A DNA stretch of 64,000 nucleotides from Nostoc sp. CHAB 5824 (GTDB lineage Bacteria > Cyanobacteriota > Cyanobacteriia > Cyanobacteriales > Nostocaceae), in NCBI RefSeq assembly GCF_020829665.1, contig NZ_JAIVFT010000006.1, positions 286,524 to 350,523 of the forward strand. The letters are read 5' to 3'. The notes beneath the pieces were generated by a model. It was not told the origin of the DNA, made no database searches, and worked only from the letters and a program-made list of their open reading frames with translations. Positions 1 to 7,704 of this stretch are shown here, piece after piece. Position 1 is the stretch's first letter. Each line of letters starts with the position of its first letter. Position numbers and translations under genes: made by a program.

Positions 1-209
1 GAATTGGATGGCTGAGATAGTACTTGTCCAATAGGATAAGCCAATGTAGAATGCAAACGGGCTGCTACTTGATTTCTTAAGTGTAAATCATCACATACTG
101 CTAAAAAAAGTTGTCGTCGTAAGCCAAGACTTAAGGCAAGTCTCAGGCGCTGGTATACTTGCCGATTCCAAGTAGAATTATCATTGTGTGCAGTATCATT
201 CACGCTCAT
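1..209 (-). CDS. N-terminal part of an unidentified protein, cut by the window edge
   Basis: An open frame of 69 codons starts at an ATG (complement of 207-209) and runs without a stop off the left edge. It begins MSVNDTAHNDNSTWNRQ and continues with an Arg/Leu-rich stretch including LRLALSLGLRRQLFLAVCDD and later AARLHSTLAYP. I recall this opening from large Nostoc proteins that continue into ATPase and TPR regions, but the part present has no diagnostic motif, so no function is given. It is divergent from nothing; psb34 downstream of it on the map is also on the minus strand, with about 260 bp between them. Confidence 0.6.
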   Translation of the reverse strand, partial: MSVNDTAHNDNSTWNRQVYQRLRLALSLGLRRQLFLAVCDDLHLRNQVAARLHSTLAYPIGQVLSQPSN

Positions 210-470
210 GGCGGCTAAAGAGCCAAAACACAGTACATATCACCTTTCTGGGCGCATCCAAGTGGGCTAAACTCATGATGGAAATGATTTTTAGGCGAAC
301 TTTGTGTCGCTGTAGATAAATTGAGCTTTTCAGGTATAACCGAATATAATAGTATATAATTATACAGTAATTTAATACAATTTTAACAAAAAATAAAAAA
401 GCAGGCCCCTCTTAAAATCGGAACCTGAAAAACTATAAAGAAGATGAAATTTTATTAAAATATTTTACGA

Positions 471-650
471 TCAACTGCTCTGAGAAACAAAGAAGGCGAC
501 TGAAATCAATCCGCCAATCAAAACTGTAGCAGCGATTCCTAAGAAGAGATAAGTTCGTTTTTGCCCTTCTGTGGGAGGTTCTGCTTGATAAATCTTTGGT
601 TCGCGGGCAAAATTATTCAGAAGACCGCCTTCTTCATTTGTATAGGGCAT
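471..650 (-). CDS. psb34: Psb34 (Ssl1498 family light-harvesting-like protein)
   Basis: A 59-residue protein beginning MPYTNEEGGLLNNFAREPK, with one C-terminal membrane helix (about residues 34-55, LFLGIAATVLIGGLISVAFF) and a short polar tail. The N-terminus and length match the Ssl1498 family, known as Psb34, a small thylakoid protein that binds photosystem II assembly intermediates and is related to high-light-inducible proteins. An AAAGGA Shine-Dalgarno sequence lies just upstream of the ATG. It is monocistronic: the neighbours are an unrelated partial gene and the thiamine gene thiO-thiG. The identification rests on sequence recall of the family. Confidence 0.85.
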   Translation of the reverse strand: MPYTNEEGGLLNNFAREPKIYQAEPPTEGQKRTYLFLGIAATVLIGGLISVAFFVSQSS

Positions 651-808
651 GAATTGAGTCCTTTATCTTTATTGTTCATTTAATGTTACATAAATGCTAG
701 ATCCGCTCTGAAAGTGGTAGACAAATCGTTACATTGTGGATGGAGTATTGAGTGTTGGGGACTGGGTATTGGGTATAAAATATATAAAATTATCCTAGTC
801 CCCAGTGC

Positions 809-2824
809 CTAACTAGTAACCGTCCCAGTCAGAGGAGAACTAGGGCTGGCGTAGTCTTTGATAGGCATTCTGCCAGCAAGGTATGCCAAACGACCGGCAA
901 CTGTTGCTAAATTCATGGCACGAGCCATTGCTGCTGGGTTTGGAGAAAGAGCGATCGCACTATTAATCAACAAAACATCTGCTCCCAATTCCATTGCCTG
1001 GGCGGCTTCTGAGGGTGAACCAATACCGGCATCTACTACCACCGGCACACTCGCATTTTCGATGATGATTTGGATGTTGGCGGTTGTTTTTAGCCCTTGT
1101 CCAGAACCAATTGGAGATGCCAAAGGCATTACCGTAGCACAGCCTACTTCTTCTAAACGCTTGGCTAACATGGGGTCAGCGTTAATATAAGGCAACACTG
1201 CAAAACCTTCTTTAACTAATTGTTCTGCGGCTTGCAGCGTCCCAATTGGATCTGGAAGTAAATATTTAAGGTCAGGTATTACTTCTAACTTTACAAAATT
1301 ATTATCTTCCTGCCCTAACAATTTCGCCATTTCTCGCCCCAAACGCGCCACCCGAATCGCCTCTTCAGCAGTTTGGCAACCTGCGGTATTAGGCAACATC
1401 CAGATTTTTGTCCAATCCAAGGCTTCAGCTAAACCTTCATGTCCGGGGGCCTTGGTTTGTACCCGTCGTACTGCCACGGTAACAATCTGGCAATCACTGG
1501 CGGTGACACTTTGCTGCATTTCTTCAATGCTGCGATACTTACCAGTTCCAGTCATCAAACGGGATTGGAAGGTTTTGCCAGCAATAACTAGTGGTGAGTC
1601 TTGAATGGGGAGAGACGTGATTAATTGCGTCTGTACTGGAGAGTCATGGGGCGATATGGCAGGGCGATGCCCGTTGGAGAAATTGGCAGAGTGAGTCAGC
1701 ATTGGGGTGGAGTTAGATGGTTTGGACTGGAAGCGCGAATAGTGAAAATTTGAAAGTAGGGGGTCAGACTTTTGTTCCAAGATCAAATCGGCAATCAATG
1801 CTGCTGTTACGGGTGCAAGTAGAATTCCGTTGCGGTAATGACCAGTAGCAAGGGTTAAATTTTGACAGTGGCTGGTGCCAAGGATGGGCAACTCATCAGG
1901 GGTGGCTGGGCGAAATCCCCACCAAAATTCTTGGATGGGATAATGCTTTAGTTGAGGATACAGCCGGATGGCAGCCTGTAGTAATTTTTGAATGCCGTCT
2001 GGGGTGTTGTTGGGGATGAAGCCAACGTCTTCGCTTGTTGCCCCAATAACAAGGCGATCGCGTCTTGGTACGATGTAAATATCCTGCCCAAACAAAACCC
2101 GCTTCAAGGGCAATTCTGGCGCAAATTCTGGTATCCGCACACTCAGCATTTGTCCTTTTCTGGGTAGCACGGGTAGTAGTAACAACTCACTTGACCAAGC
2201 ACCTGAAGCTAAAACATAGTGCGCGGCGCGAATTATTCCAGCAGTGGTTTGCACGCCAACTACTTGTCCTTGCTGCTGTAAAAATGCTTCTACTGTAATA
2301 CCATCTTTAAGTTCAACACCAACAGACTCAGCCGCCGTCCACAATACATTAGCTAGAGCCTTATTATCAACTTGTGCGTCTTCAGGATACCACCAGCCAC
2401 CAACTACCTCTGCTCCCAATCCTGGCTGATATTGATGAATTGCCTCTTTGTTTAACCAGTAAACCGGGGATGAGGGGGAATTTCCTGCTCTTACTCCCCT
2501 ATTTCCCCCTACTCCCTGCCCCTCTGCCTCCTCAAAGACGGGTGCGAGGATACCGCAGGATCGGTAGCCAGTATTTAAGCCGGTCAGTTCTTCTAATTTG
2601 CGCGTCCAGTCAGGATATAAAGCACGCGATCGCCAACACAAGGAACGCATCGCCCCATTAGGGATGCTTTCCGCATCTGGTGCTAACATCCCAGCAGCAG
2701 CGTGGGTAGCGGCAGCTTGAAAGTCACGACAAAGCACGGTGACACTTGTCCCGCGCAGTTTTAGCTCAATGGCGATCGCTAAACCAATAACGCCGCCACC
2801 AATAATTACAATCTCACTAGTCAT
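809..2824 (-). CDS. thiO-thiG: Bifunctional glycine oxidase ThiO / thiazole synthase ThiG
   Basis: A 671-residue fusion. Residues 1 to about 365 are an FAD amine oxidase domain of the ThiO type, opening with the dinucleotide-binding motif [14 protein letters not shown]. It oxidises glycine to the imine used for thiazole formation. After a linker (about 366-410) comes a ThiG (beta/alpha)8 barrel with the Schiff-base lysine in [11 protein letters not shown] and the phosphate-binding [13 protein letters not shown] segment. This fused arrangement is known in cyanobacteria. The pathway partners thiE and thiS lie near 41.6-43.1 kb. Residues about 98-123 ([19 protein letters not shown]) are encoded by a C/T-rich low-complexity repeat at about 2460-2540, which looks like an in-frame repeat intrusion in the ThiO domain. 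Confidence 0.93.
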   Translation of the reverse strand: MTSEIVIIGGGVIGLAIAIELKLRGTSVTVLCRDFQAAATHAAAGMLAPDAESIPNGAMRSLCWRSRALYPDWTRKLEELTGLNTGYRSCGILAPVFEEAEGQGVGGNRGVRAGNSPSSPVYWLNKEAIHQYQPGLGAEVVGGWWYPEDAQVDNKALANVLWTAAESVGVELKDGITVEAFLQQQGQVVGVQTTAGIIRAAHYVLASGAWSSELLLLPVLPRKGQMLSVRIPEFAPELPLKRVLFGQDIYIVPRRDRLVIGATSEDVGFIPNNTPDGIQKLLQAAIRLYPQLKHYPIQEFWWGFRPATPDELPILGTSHCQNLTLATGHYRNGILLAPVTAALIADLILEQKSDPLLSNFHYSRFQSKPSNSTPMLTHSANFSNGHRPAISPHDSPVQTQLITSLPIQDSPLVIAGKTFQSRLMTGTGKYRSIEEMQQSVTASDCQIVTVAVRRVQTKAPGHEGLAEALDWTKIWMLPNTAGCQTAEEAIRVARLGREMAKLLGQEDNNFVKLEVIPDLKYLLPDPIGTLQAAEQLVKEGFAVLPYINADPMLAKRLEEVGCATVMPLASPIGSGQGLKTTANIQIIIENASVPVVVDAGIGSPSEAAQAMELGADVLLINSAIALSPNPAAMARAMNLATVAGRLAYLAGRMPIKDYASPSSPLTGTVTS

Positions 2825-2930
2825 TAGTCATTAGTCATTAGTCACTTATCATTAGCCATTTATCATTAGTACATAACTAATAACTCATAACTAATTAACT
2901 CATAACTTATAACTTATAACTCGTAACTAT
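2821..2930. repeat. Heptameric short tandem repeats (STRR)
   Basis: Directly upstream of thiO-thiG, degenerate 7-bp units of the TTAGTCA type (tcattagtcattagtcatta) grade into ATAACT units. Such heptamer STRRs are typical between genes of heterocystous cyanobacteria. No promoter can be picked out inside them. Confidence 0.85.
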
Positions 2931-2944
2931 AGACGGATCTATCG

Positions 2945-3343
2945 TTACCACAAGGCGCGAATTGGTTCGTTGCCTTGATTTGTATCGCTGGATGGCGTAT
3001 TTGTTTGTGAAGTATCTGTATTACCGTCTGTTGTAGTGTCAGCAGGTGATGTTGAATCATCGGAAGGATTCTGGGCAACGCTGCTCCTGTTGTCAGGTCT
3101 TGGAGCTACAATACCCCGCCTGTTTTCGTTTGTTTCAGTTGTTTCATTTCCTTCATTTGCAGTTTCTTCATTCTTGCTGCCAGCACTGCTATTAACATTG
3201 ATATTAGCTGGGAGGACTTGTGATTTTTTGTCACTGGGAGAGTTAGCACTTTGTACGCCCATAGGAAAGTTGATGCCCAGTAATGTACCAAGCAGAATGG
3301 CTAAACCTCCAGCCATTAAAATTAAGGGTGTCCATCTACCCAT
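2945..3343 (-). CDS. Small membrane-anchored hypothetical protein
   Basis: 132 residues. The N-terminus holds one hydrophobic helix (about residues 5-28, PLILMAGGLAILLGTLLGINF), which is probably an uncleaved anchor. The remainder is a polar, low-complexity Ser/Thr/Asn/Asp-rich tail. It starts only 17 bp after the reconstructed end of the ferredoxin gene upstream, on the same strand, so the two were probably co-transcribed. I recognise no domain. Similar short proteins occur in Nostoc, but the function is unknown. Confidence 0.65.
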   Translation of the reverse strand: MGRWTPLILMAGGLAILLGTLLGINFPMGVQSANSPSDKKSQVLPANINVNSSAGSKNEETANEGNETTETNENRRGIVAPRPDNRSSVAQNPSDDSTSPADTTTDGNTDTSQTNTPSSDTNQGNEPIRALW

Positions 3344-3359
3344 CTTGTCTTACTCCTTT

Positions 3360-3741
3360 TTAACCTTTTGGTGTCCACACTATTCGAGAACCTTGTCCCC
3401 AAAATCCATCAAACTTTGTCACTTTCACATCGTCTAAAACCTGAGTTTGACAGTTTCTTACGCAAGTCTGTTGTAGGAGAATGGGGAGGAAGCGAACGCC
3501 GTGCTCGATCACGCCAATTCGCTGCTGATACTTCACCCTCTACCTTAACCGCGCAGGTTCCGCAACTGCCAATGCCCCGACAGTTTATTACCTTAGCATC
3601 GTCATTGTAGAGGTGAATACTATCTTGCAGCAAAATTTTTCGGAGATTGCTTTTGCTTACGCACTCAATTGTTTTACCTTGAGCTAGTACCTTAGGCATT
3701 TTTAAATTGCCAAACTGGCGTTTTGTTGTATATTGACACAT
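3360..3741 (-). pseudogene. [2Fe-2S] ferredoxin-like gene with a +1 frameshift
   Basis: The frame from ATG at 3741 (GAGG just upstream) encodes a ferredoxin fold with three cluster cysteines, C54, C60 and C63, in NCRGIGSCGTCAV. After residue 94 (TTDLR) the reading frame goes wrong and stops at 3409. In the next frame the expected C-terminus is intact: CQTQVLDDVKVTKFDGFWGQ, which supplies the fourth cysteine, ending with TAA at 3360. Removing one base near 3453-3459 (AAGAAAC to AAGAAC) gives a 126-residue ferredoxin. As written, the product lacks the fourth ligand and could not hold a normal cluster. An alternative start is the internal Met at 3699. Either a true pseudogene or a sequencing error. 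Confidence 0.8.
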
Positions 3742-3774
3742 TGCCTCGAAAGTTGTCTCGTCGGTCCCAGTTTT

Positions 3775-5463
3775 ATGACCACAAATTCCTCACCTCAACT
3801 TTGGCTCTATGACACTACACTACGGGATGGCACTCAGCGCGAGGGGCTATCTGTATCGATAGAAGATAAGTTACGCATTGCTCGTAGACTCGATCAACTG
3901 GGAATTCCTTTTATTGAAGGCGGTTGGCCTGGTGCAAATCCCAAGGATGTACAATTTTTCTGGCAACTCCAAGAAGATCCGCTCAAACAATCTGAAATTG
4001 TGGCTTTTTGTTCGACTCGACGCCCTAATTCCACTGCCGCAACCGAACCGATGCTACAGGATATTTTGGCTGCGGGAACTCGCTGGGTAACAATATTTGG
4101 CAAGTCTTGGGATTTACATGTTACAGCTAGCCTCAAGACGACATTAGAAGAAAATTTGGCGATGATTTGCGACACGATTGAGTACCTCCGTTCTCAAGGG
4201 CGTCGCATTATCTACGATGCCGAACATTGGTTTGATGGCTACAAGCACAATCCAAATTATGCTTTACAAACATTAGATGCTGCGATCGCATCTGGTGCTG
4301 AATGGCTAGTCCTCTGTGATACCAATGGTGGCACTTTACCCCACGAAATTAGCCAAATCGTTCAAGATGTCAGTAGTCATTTGTCATTTGTCATTAGTCA
4401 AGAAGCAATGACGAAGGACATAGACGCCCTAGCGGCTTCCTGCAGGGTAGGACAAAGGACAATTCCCCAAATTGGAATTCACACTCATAACGATTCGGAA
4501 ATGGCGGTTGCTAACGCAATAGCCGCCGTTATGGCAGGGGCAAAGATGGTACAGGGCACAATTAACGGTTACGGTGAACGTTGCGGTAATGCTAACCTCT
4601 GTTCGTTAATTCCCAATTTACAACTGAAGGCGGGTTATAGTTGTATCACAGAAGACCAGCTAACACAACTTACAGAAGCTAGTCGTTTTGTGAGTGAGGT
4701 GGTCAACCTAGCGCCAGATGAACATGCTCCCTTTGTGGGACTTTCGGCTTTTGCCCACAAGGGCGGTATTCATGTATCAGCGGTAGAACGTAATCCCCTG
4801 ACTTACGAACATATTCAGCCGGAACAAGTCGGAAATCATCGCCGCATTGTGATTTCTGAACAGTCTGGACTCAGCAATGTTTTAGCCAAAGCCCGCAGTT
4901 TTGGAATTGACCTCGAAAAGCTAAAGCCAGAAGCCAAGCAAATTCTCCAGCGCCTCAAAGATTTGGAGAGCGAAGGATTTCAATTTGAAGCAGCAGAGGC
5001 AAGTTTTGCGCTGTTGATGCACGAAGCTTTGGGAGGTCGCCAAAAGTTTTTTGAAGTCAAAGGTTTCCAAGTCCACTGTGACTTAATTGAGGGCAAAGAA
5101 ACTAGCAATGCCTTAGCTACGGTTAAACTCGCTGTTGACGGGAAAAATATTTTGGAGGCAGCGGAAGGTAACGGGCCCGTTGCAGCTTTGGATGCGGCTT
5201 TACGAAAGGCTTTGGTAAATTTTTATCCCCAAATAGCAACCTTTGATTTGACAGATTACAAAGTGCGGATTCTCAACGGACATACGGGCACTGCGGCAAA
5301 AACCCGTGTGTTGGTAGAATCGGGCAATGGTCGTCAACGCTGGACGACGGTAGGAGTTTCTACCAACATTTTGGAGGCTTCCTATCAAGCCGTGGTGGAG
5401 GGCTTGGAATATGGTTTGTTGTTGCACTCCCAAGCGGAAGCAGCCGTGAAAGCTTCTAGTTGA
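3775..5463 (+). CDS. cimA: (R)-citramalate synthase
   Basis: 562 residues from the ATG at 3775, chosen because LWLYDTTLRDGTQREGLS, the conserved HMGL-like N-terminus, follows almost at once; an upstream start would overlap the divergent ferredoxin gene. The enzyme condenses acetyl-CoA and pyruvate to citramalate for isoleucine synthesis, or is a closely related isopropylmalate-synthase-type enzyme. It shows the catalytic TIM barrel with IGIHTHNDSEMAVANA and a C-terminal LeuA allosteric dimerisation domain (about residues 400-550). Residues about 197-225 (SSHLSFVISQEAMTKDID and following) are encoded by STRR-like heptamers plus another dispersed repeat, an in-frame intrusion into the barrel region. 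Confidence 0.9.
   Translation: MTTNSSPQLWLYDTTLRDGTQREGLSVSIEDKLRIARRLDQLGIPFIEGGWPGANPKDVQFFWQLQEDPLKQSEIVAFCSTRRPNSTAATEPMLQDILAAGTRWVTIFGKSWDLHVTASLKTTLEENLAMICDTIEYLRSQGRRIIYDAEHWFDGYKHNPNYALQTLDAAIASGAEWLVLCDTNGGTLPHEISQIVQDVSSHLSFVISQEAMTKDIDALAASCRVGQRTIPQIGIHTHNDSEMAVANAIAAVMAGAKMVQGTINGYGERCGNANLCSLIPNLQLKAGYSCITEDQLTQLTEASRFVSEVVNLAPDEHAPFVGLSAFAHKGGIHVSAVERNPLTYEHIQPEQVGNHRRIVISEQSGLSNVLAKARSFGIDLEKLKPEAKQILQRLKDLESEGFQFEAAEASFALLMHEALGGRQKFFEVKGFQVHCDLIEGKETSNALATVKLAVDGKNILEAAEGNGPVAALDAALRKALVNFYPQIATFDLTDYKVRILNGHTGTAAKTRVLVESGNGRQRWTTVGVSTNILEASYQAVVEGLEYGLLLHSQAEAAVKASS
4366..4455. repeat. Repeat segment inserted in frame within cimA
   Basis: The heptameric motif gtcatttgtcattagtc, normally intergenic in this window, lies inside the cimA frame. 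It is followed by a second repeat-like piece (gacgccctagcggcttcctg). The reading frame is preserved and the added residues fall between two conserved barrel segments. Confidence 0.7.
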
Positions 5464-5812
5464 CAAAAAGTATTATGTAGTGTAGGTAGAGTTTACACTT
5501 TTTGAAGAGAAAAGGAAGCGATCGCACATTGGCGATCGTCGGGCAACTTTGTTGCACAGCATTTGGCTCAAGTGAACTATTCCTAAAATTGATATCAAGC
5601 GTCTAATTGGCAATTGCCATTAGACGCTTGATAGTAGATGAAATTTGAATAGTATTCAGTAGTAGAAACAGATATTTTCCTTATCTTGGTTAAATCTTCA
5701 AAAATAGCTTCTAAATCCTCGTACTTTTACTGTCCTCACTTTCCACTCCTTTCAGACAATTTAGATGTAAACTATACCCGTTTTTATCTTGGGTTGTAAG
5801 GAGTTAAGAATA
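5464..5812. other. Intergenic region with a long perfect hairpin
   Basis: Downstream of cimA lies an almost fully palindromic segment at 5593-5633: 15-nt arms (TATCAAGCGTCTAAT and its complement) around TGGCAATTGCCA, itself a palindrome. There is no T-run after it, so it is a weak candidate for a classical terminator. The rest is AT-rich, and a ribosome site (TAAGGAG) for the next gene lies at 5798-5803. Confidence 0.6.
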
Positions 5813-6659
5813 GTGCGATTAACAACGAATAAATCTGTATCTAAATTAGTTGGAATTTAGACATTTGTTTTACTTCTAATATTTAAGGGAGCTTTTTCTA
5901 AACCAGCTTTTGCCTTCCTGTCGTCATTGGACGCTTGCGCTGCTCAACCTGAATGTGCCGCAGCTATAGGTTCTGAAGTAGCTCCGGCTATCACTGCTCC
6001 CACTGCTGCTGGTACTGGCGTTACAACTATCAGCACGACTACAGCTACTGGAGCCACTACTTCTTCTGTGCAAGCTGTTGTTGGGACTACAGTTGTTGGA
6101 GATATGCGCTTATCAGGGCTGGTTGGTTATTATATTTGGAATCAAGCTCAAAATCAGCAAGCTCAAAATAAAGCTAAATCCCCCTGATTTTGATTATGAT
6201 CGTGAGCCTGATGAGTCAGACGTGGATGATGATGACGACGGAACGCCAGATTCTTCCGATCCTGAGCCGCAAAATCCTCTTGTTCCCGAAGCAAGCAGTG
6301 ACACTTCTAACCCGTCACCCGAACCATCGCCTAGCCCCTCTCAGAATCCACCTTTTACAGTTCCTGAACCTGGGGTAGGTGGAAACGGTACTGCCTCTAA
6401 ATTTGGTGACATGACCGGAATCTCGCAAGCTGATGCAGATGCCTTTTTGCGTTCGCTTGGCGCAACCGTAAAAACTACGGCGGATGGTTATACTCAGTAT
6501 AAGTTTCCTGACAGATCAGAGGTATGGATTCGCCCTGACGGAGAAGTTGTACGTACACCAGCACCAAAATATGGGTCCGATGGCTCTCGAATAAACAGGG
6601 GATTGCGCCTTAACAAAGATGGTAATCTGCTTAGAACACGAGATGAATTTGGTAATTAA
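5813..6659 (+). pseudogene. Secreted protein gene, broken by a nonsense codon and a frameshift
   Basis: A GTG at 5813 with TAAGGAG nine bases upstream opens a frame VRLTTNKSVSKLVGI. It meets TAG at 5858-5860 and continues in the same frame as TFVLLLIFKGAFSKPAFA, a clear signal peptide core with AFA cleavage site. An Ala/Thr-rich region with a second hydrophobic stretch follows (to about 6150). At the C5 run 6180-6184 the frame shifts. Removing one C joins AQNKAKS to PDFDYDREPDES and on to a Pro/Ser/Glu-rich linker and a compact C-terminal domain (TGISQADADAFLRSLGATV to RTRDEFGN). The modular plan, signal peptide, Pro-rich linker and small C-terminal domain, plus a small downstream gene, recalls polymorphic toxin organisation. 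I do not recognise the domain, so that is inference. Confidence 0.65.
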
Positions 6660-6702
6660 ATACCTGGAACACACAGTACTGGAGAAATGATGAGTAATTA
6701 AT

Positions 6703-7026
6703 ATGCCGGACGATTATCATTTACTTAAACTTGGTGGTTTGACATCACTAATTACAAGTGTAAATGCGTCTCTATGGGGAAACGAAGTATCAGTTGAATG
6801 TGTGTATGATCCTACCGAGGATCGCTTGCCTTATGTGCTAGTTTTTCAGGACTGTCGTGACATAAGGTGGAGTGTGCATGACTCAGAGGAAGTACATGAA
6901 CCAGAAGCTGATCTCATCGGCTTTTCTATGGGTGCAGAATCCCATAAGAAACCTGCTGTAATTACCACAGACATCTTTGAACTATCGATAATTTATGGCA
7001 GTTTTATTCTCCAAAAAAATTGGTAA
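6703..7026 (+). CDS. Hypothetical protein, possible partner of the upstream secreted protein
   Basis: 107 residues, acidic, without signal peptide or membrane segment: MPDDYHLLKLGGLTSLITSV through a beta-rich middle (YVLVFQDCRDIRWSVHDSEE) to ILQKNW. It begins 43 bp after the upstream broken gene, in the same direction. Size, acidity and position fit an immunity-type protein for a secreted toxin, but no family is recognised and this is positional inference only. The frame is intact even though its neighbour is broken. Confidence 0.55.
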   Translation: MPDDYHLLKLGGLTSLITSVNASLWGNEVSVECVYDPTEDRLPYVLVFQDCRDIRWSVHDSEEVHEPEADLIGFSMGAESHKKPAVITTDIFELSIIYGSFILQKNW

Positions 7027-7227
7027 AGACGGCATTTTCAACAGCGAACACGTTTGGTAGATGGGTTGACCATCAAAGGTAAAAGTAATTACTTTTACCT
7101 TTCGCCTTCGCCTTTTTTCTGATTAGTACCCAGTGCTGATATGGTTAAGTTAATGCCTTCTGTGCCGTAAATGCAAAAATAGCAACCCAATTGCCAATTC
7201 CAGACATGTTACTCCTATACCTAAAAT

Positions 7228-7256
7228 GCGTAGGCGCAGCCCGCCGCAGGCATCGC
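7228..7256. repeat. Dispersed palindromic repeat, copy 1
   Basis: GCGTAGGCGCAGCCCGCCGC followed by AGGCATCGC. Near-identical copies lie at 20394-20420, 54878-54906 and 55828-55856. The ends read GCG and CGC. Confidence 0.7.
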
Positions 7257-7319
7257 CAACATTTAGGTGCAGACCTAGAAATCTAATGCTGCGACAAAAA
7301 CTTCATCATATACAAGGTT

Positions 7320-7553
7320 TTAGGAAAAATTTTCCCAGGATTGGGCAACTAATTGGGTCAACCAGCGACGTTGTTGCTGATCCAACAGGGAATCATCTGC
7401 TAGCAACTGAGCGGTTAATTCTTCCAAAGATTGACCCTGAGCACGGACAATTTTAATTACTCCAGCGATCGCACTGGCAACTAGTTCTTCATCAATCGGC
7501 TGTTGTCGCAGGGCAACAATTTCCTGAGGGCTGTCTGGAATGGGATAATTCAT
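7320..7553 (-). CDS. Conserved cyanobacterial small protein of unknown function
   Basis: 77 residues, MNYPIPDSPQEIVALRQQPI to LVAQSWENFS. It is predicted almost wholly helical and soluble, with no cysteines or catalytic signature. It is divergent from the flavoprotein gene that starts at 7705, with about 150 bp between the starts, so the two may share a control region. I believe this family is widespread in cyanobacteria, but no function is known to me. Confidence 0.65.
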   Translation of the reverse strand: MNYPIPDSPQEIVALRQQPIDEELVASAIAGVIKIVRAQGQSLEELTAQLLADDSLLDQQQRRWLTQLVAQSWENFS

Positions 7554-7704
7554 GGCGTGGGTTTACAGAAATACAAAATGAACGACAAATTCTTAAAATT
7601 TCTTCACTGAATCTTTACGAAAGTAATAGGGCGGAGTTTACCTTACTTTGTGCCTTCATAAAATCTGTCTTAGTGAGTAGATTGCTCGGAGATGTCAGCA
7701 AACG

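Noticed and set aside
6078..6190. Separate start for the downstream part of the broken secreted protein
   Set aside because: The first 30 codons of that frame lie out of frame over the upstream coding sequence; the joined protein is a better explanation.
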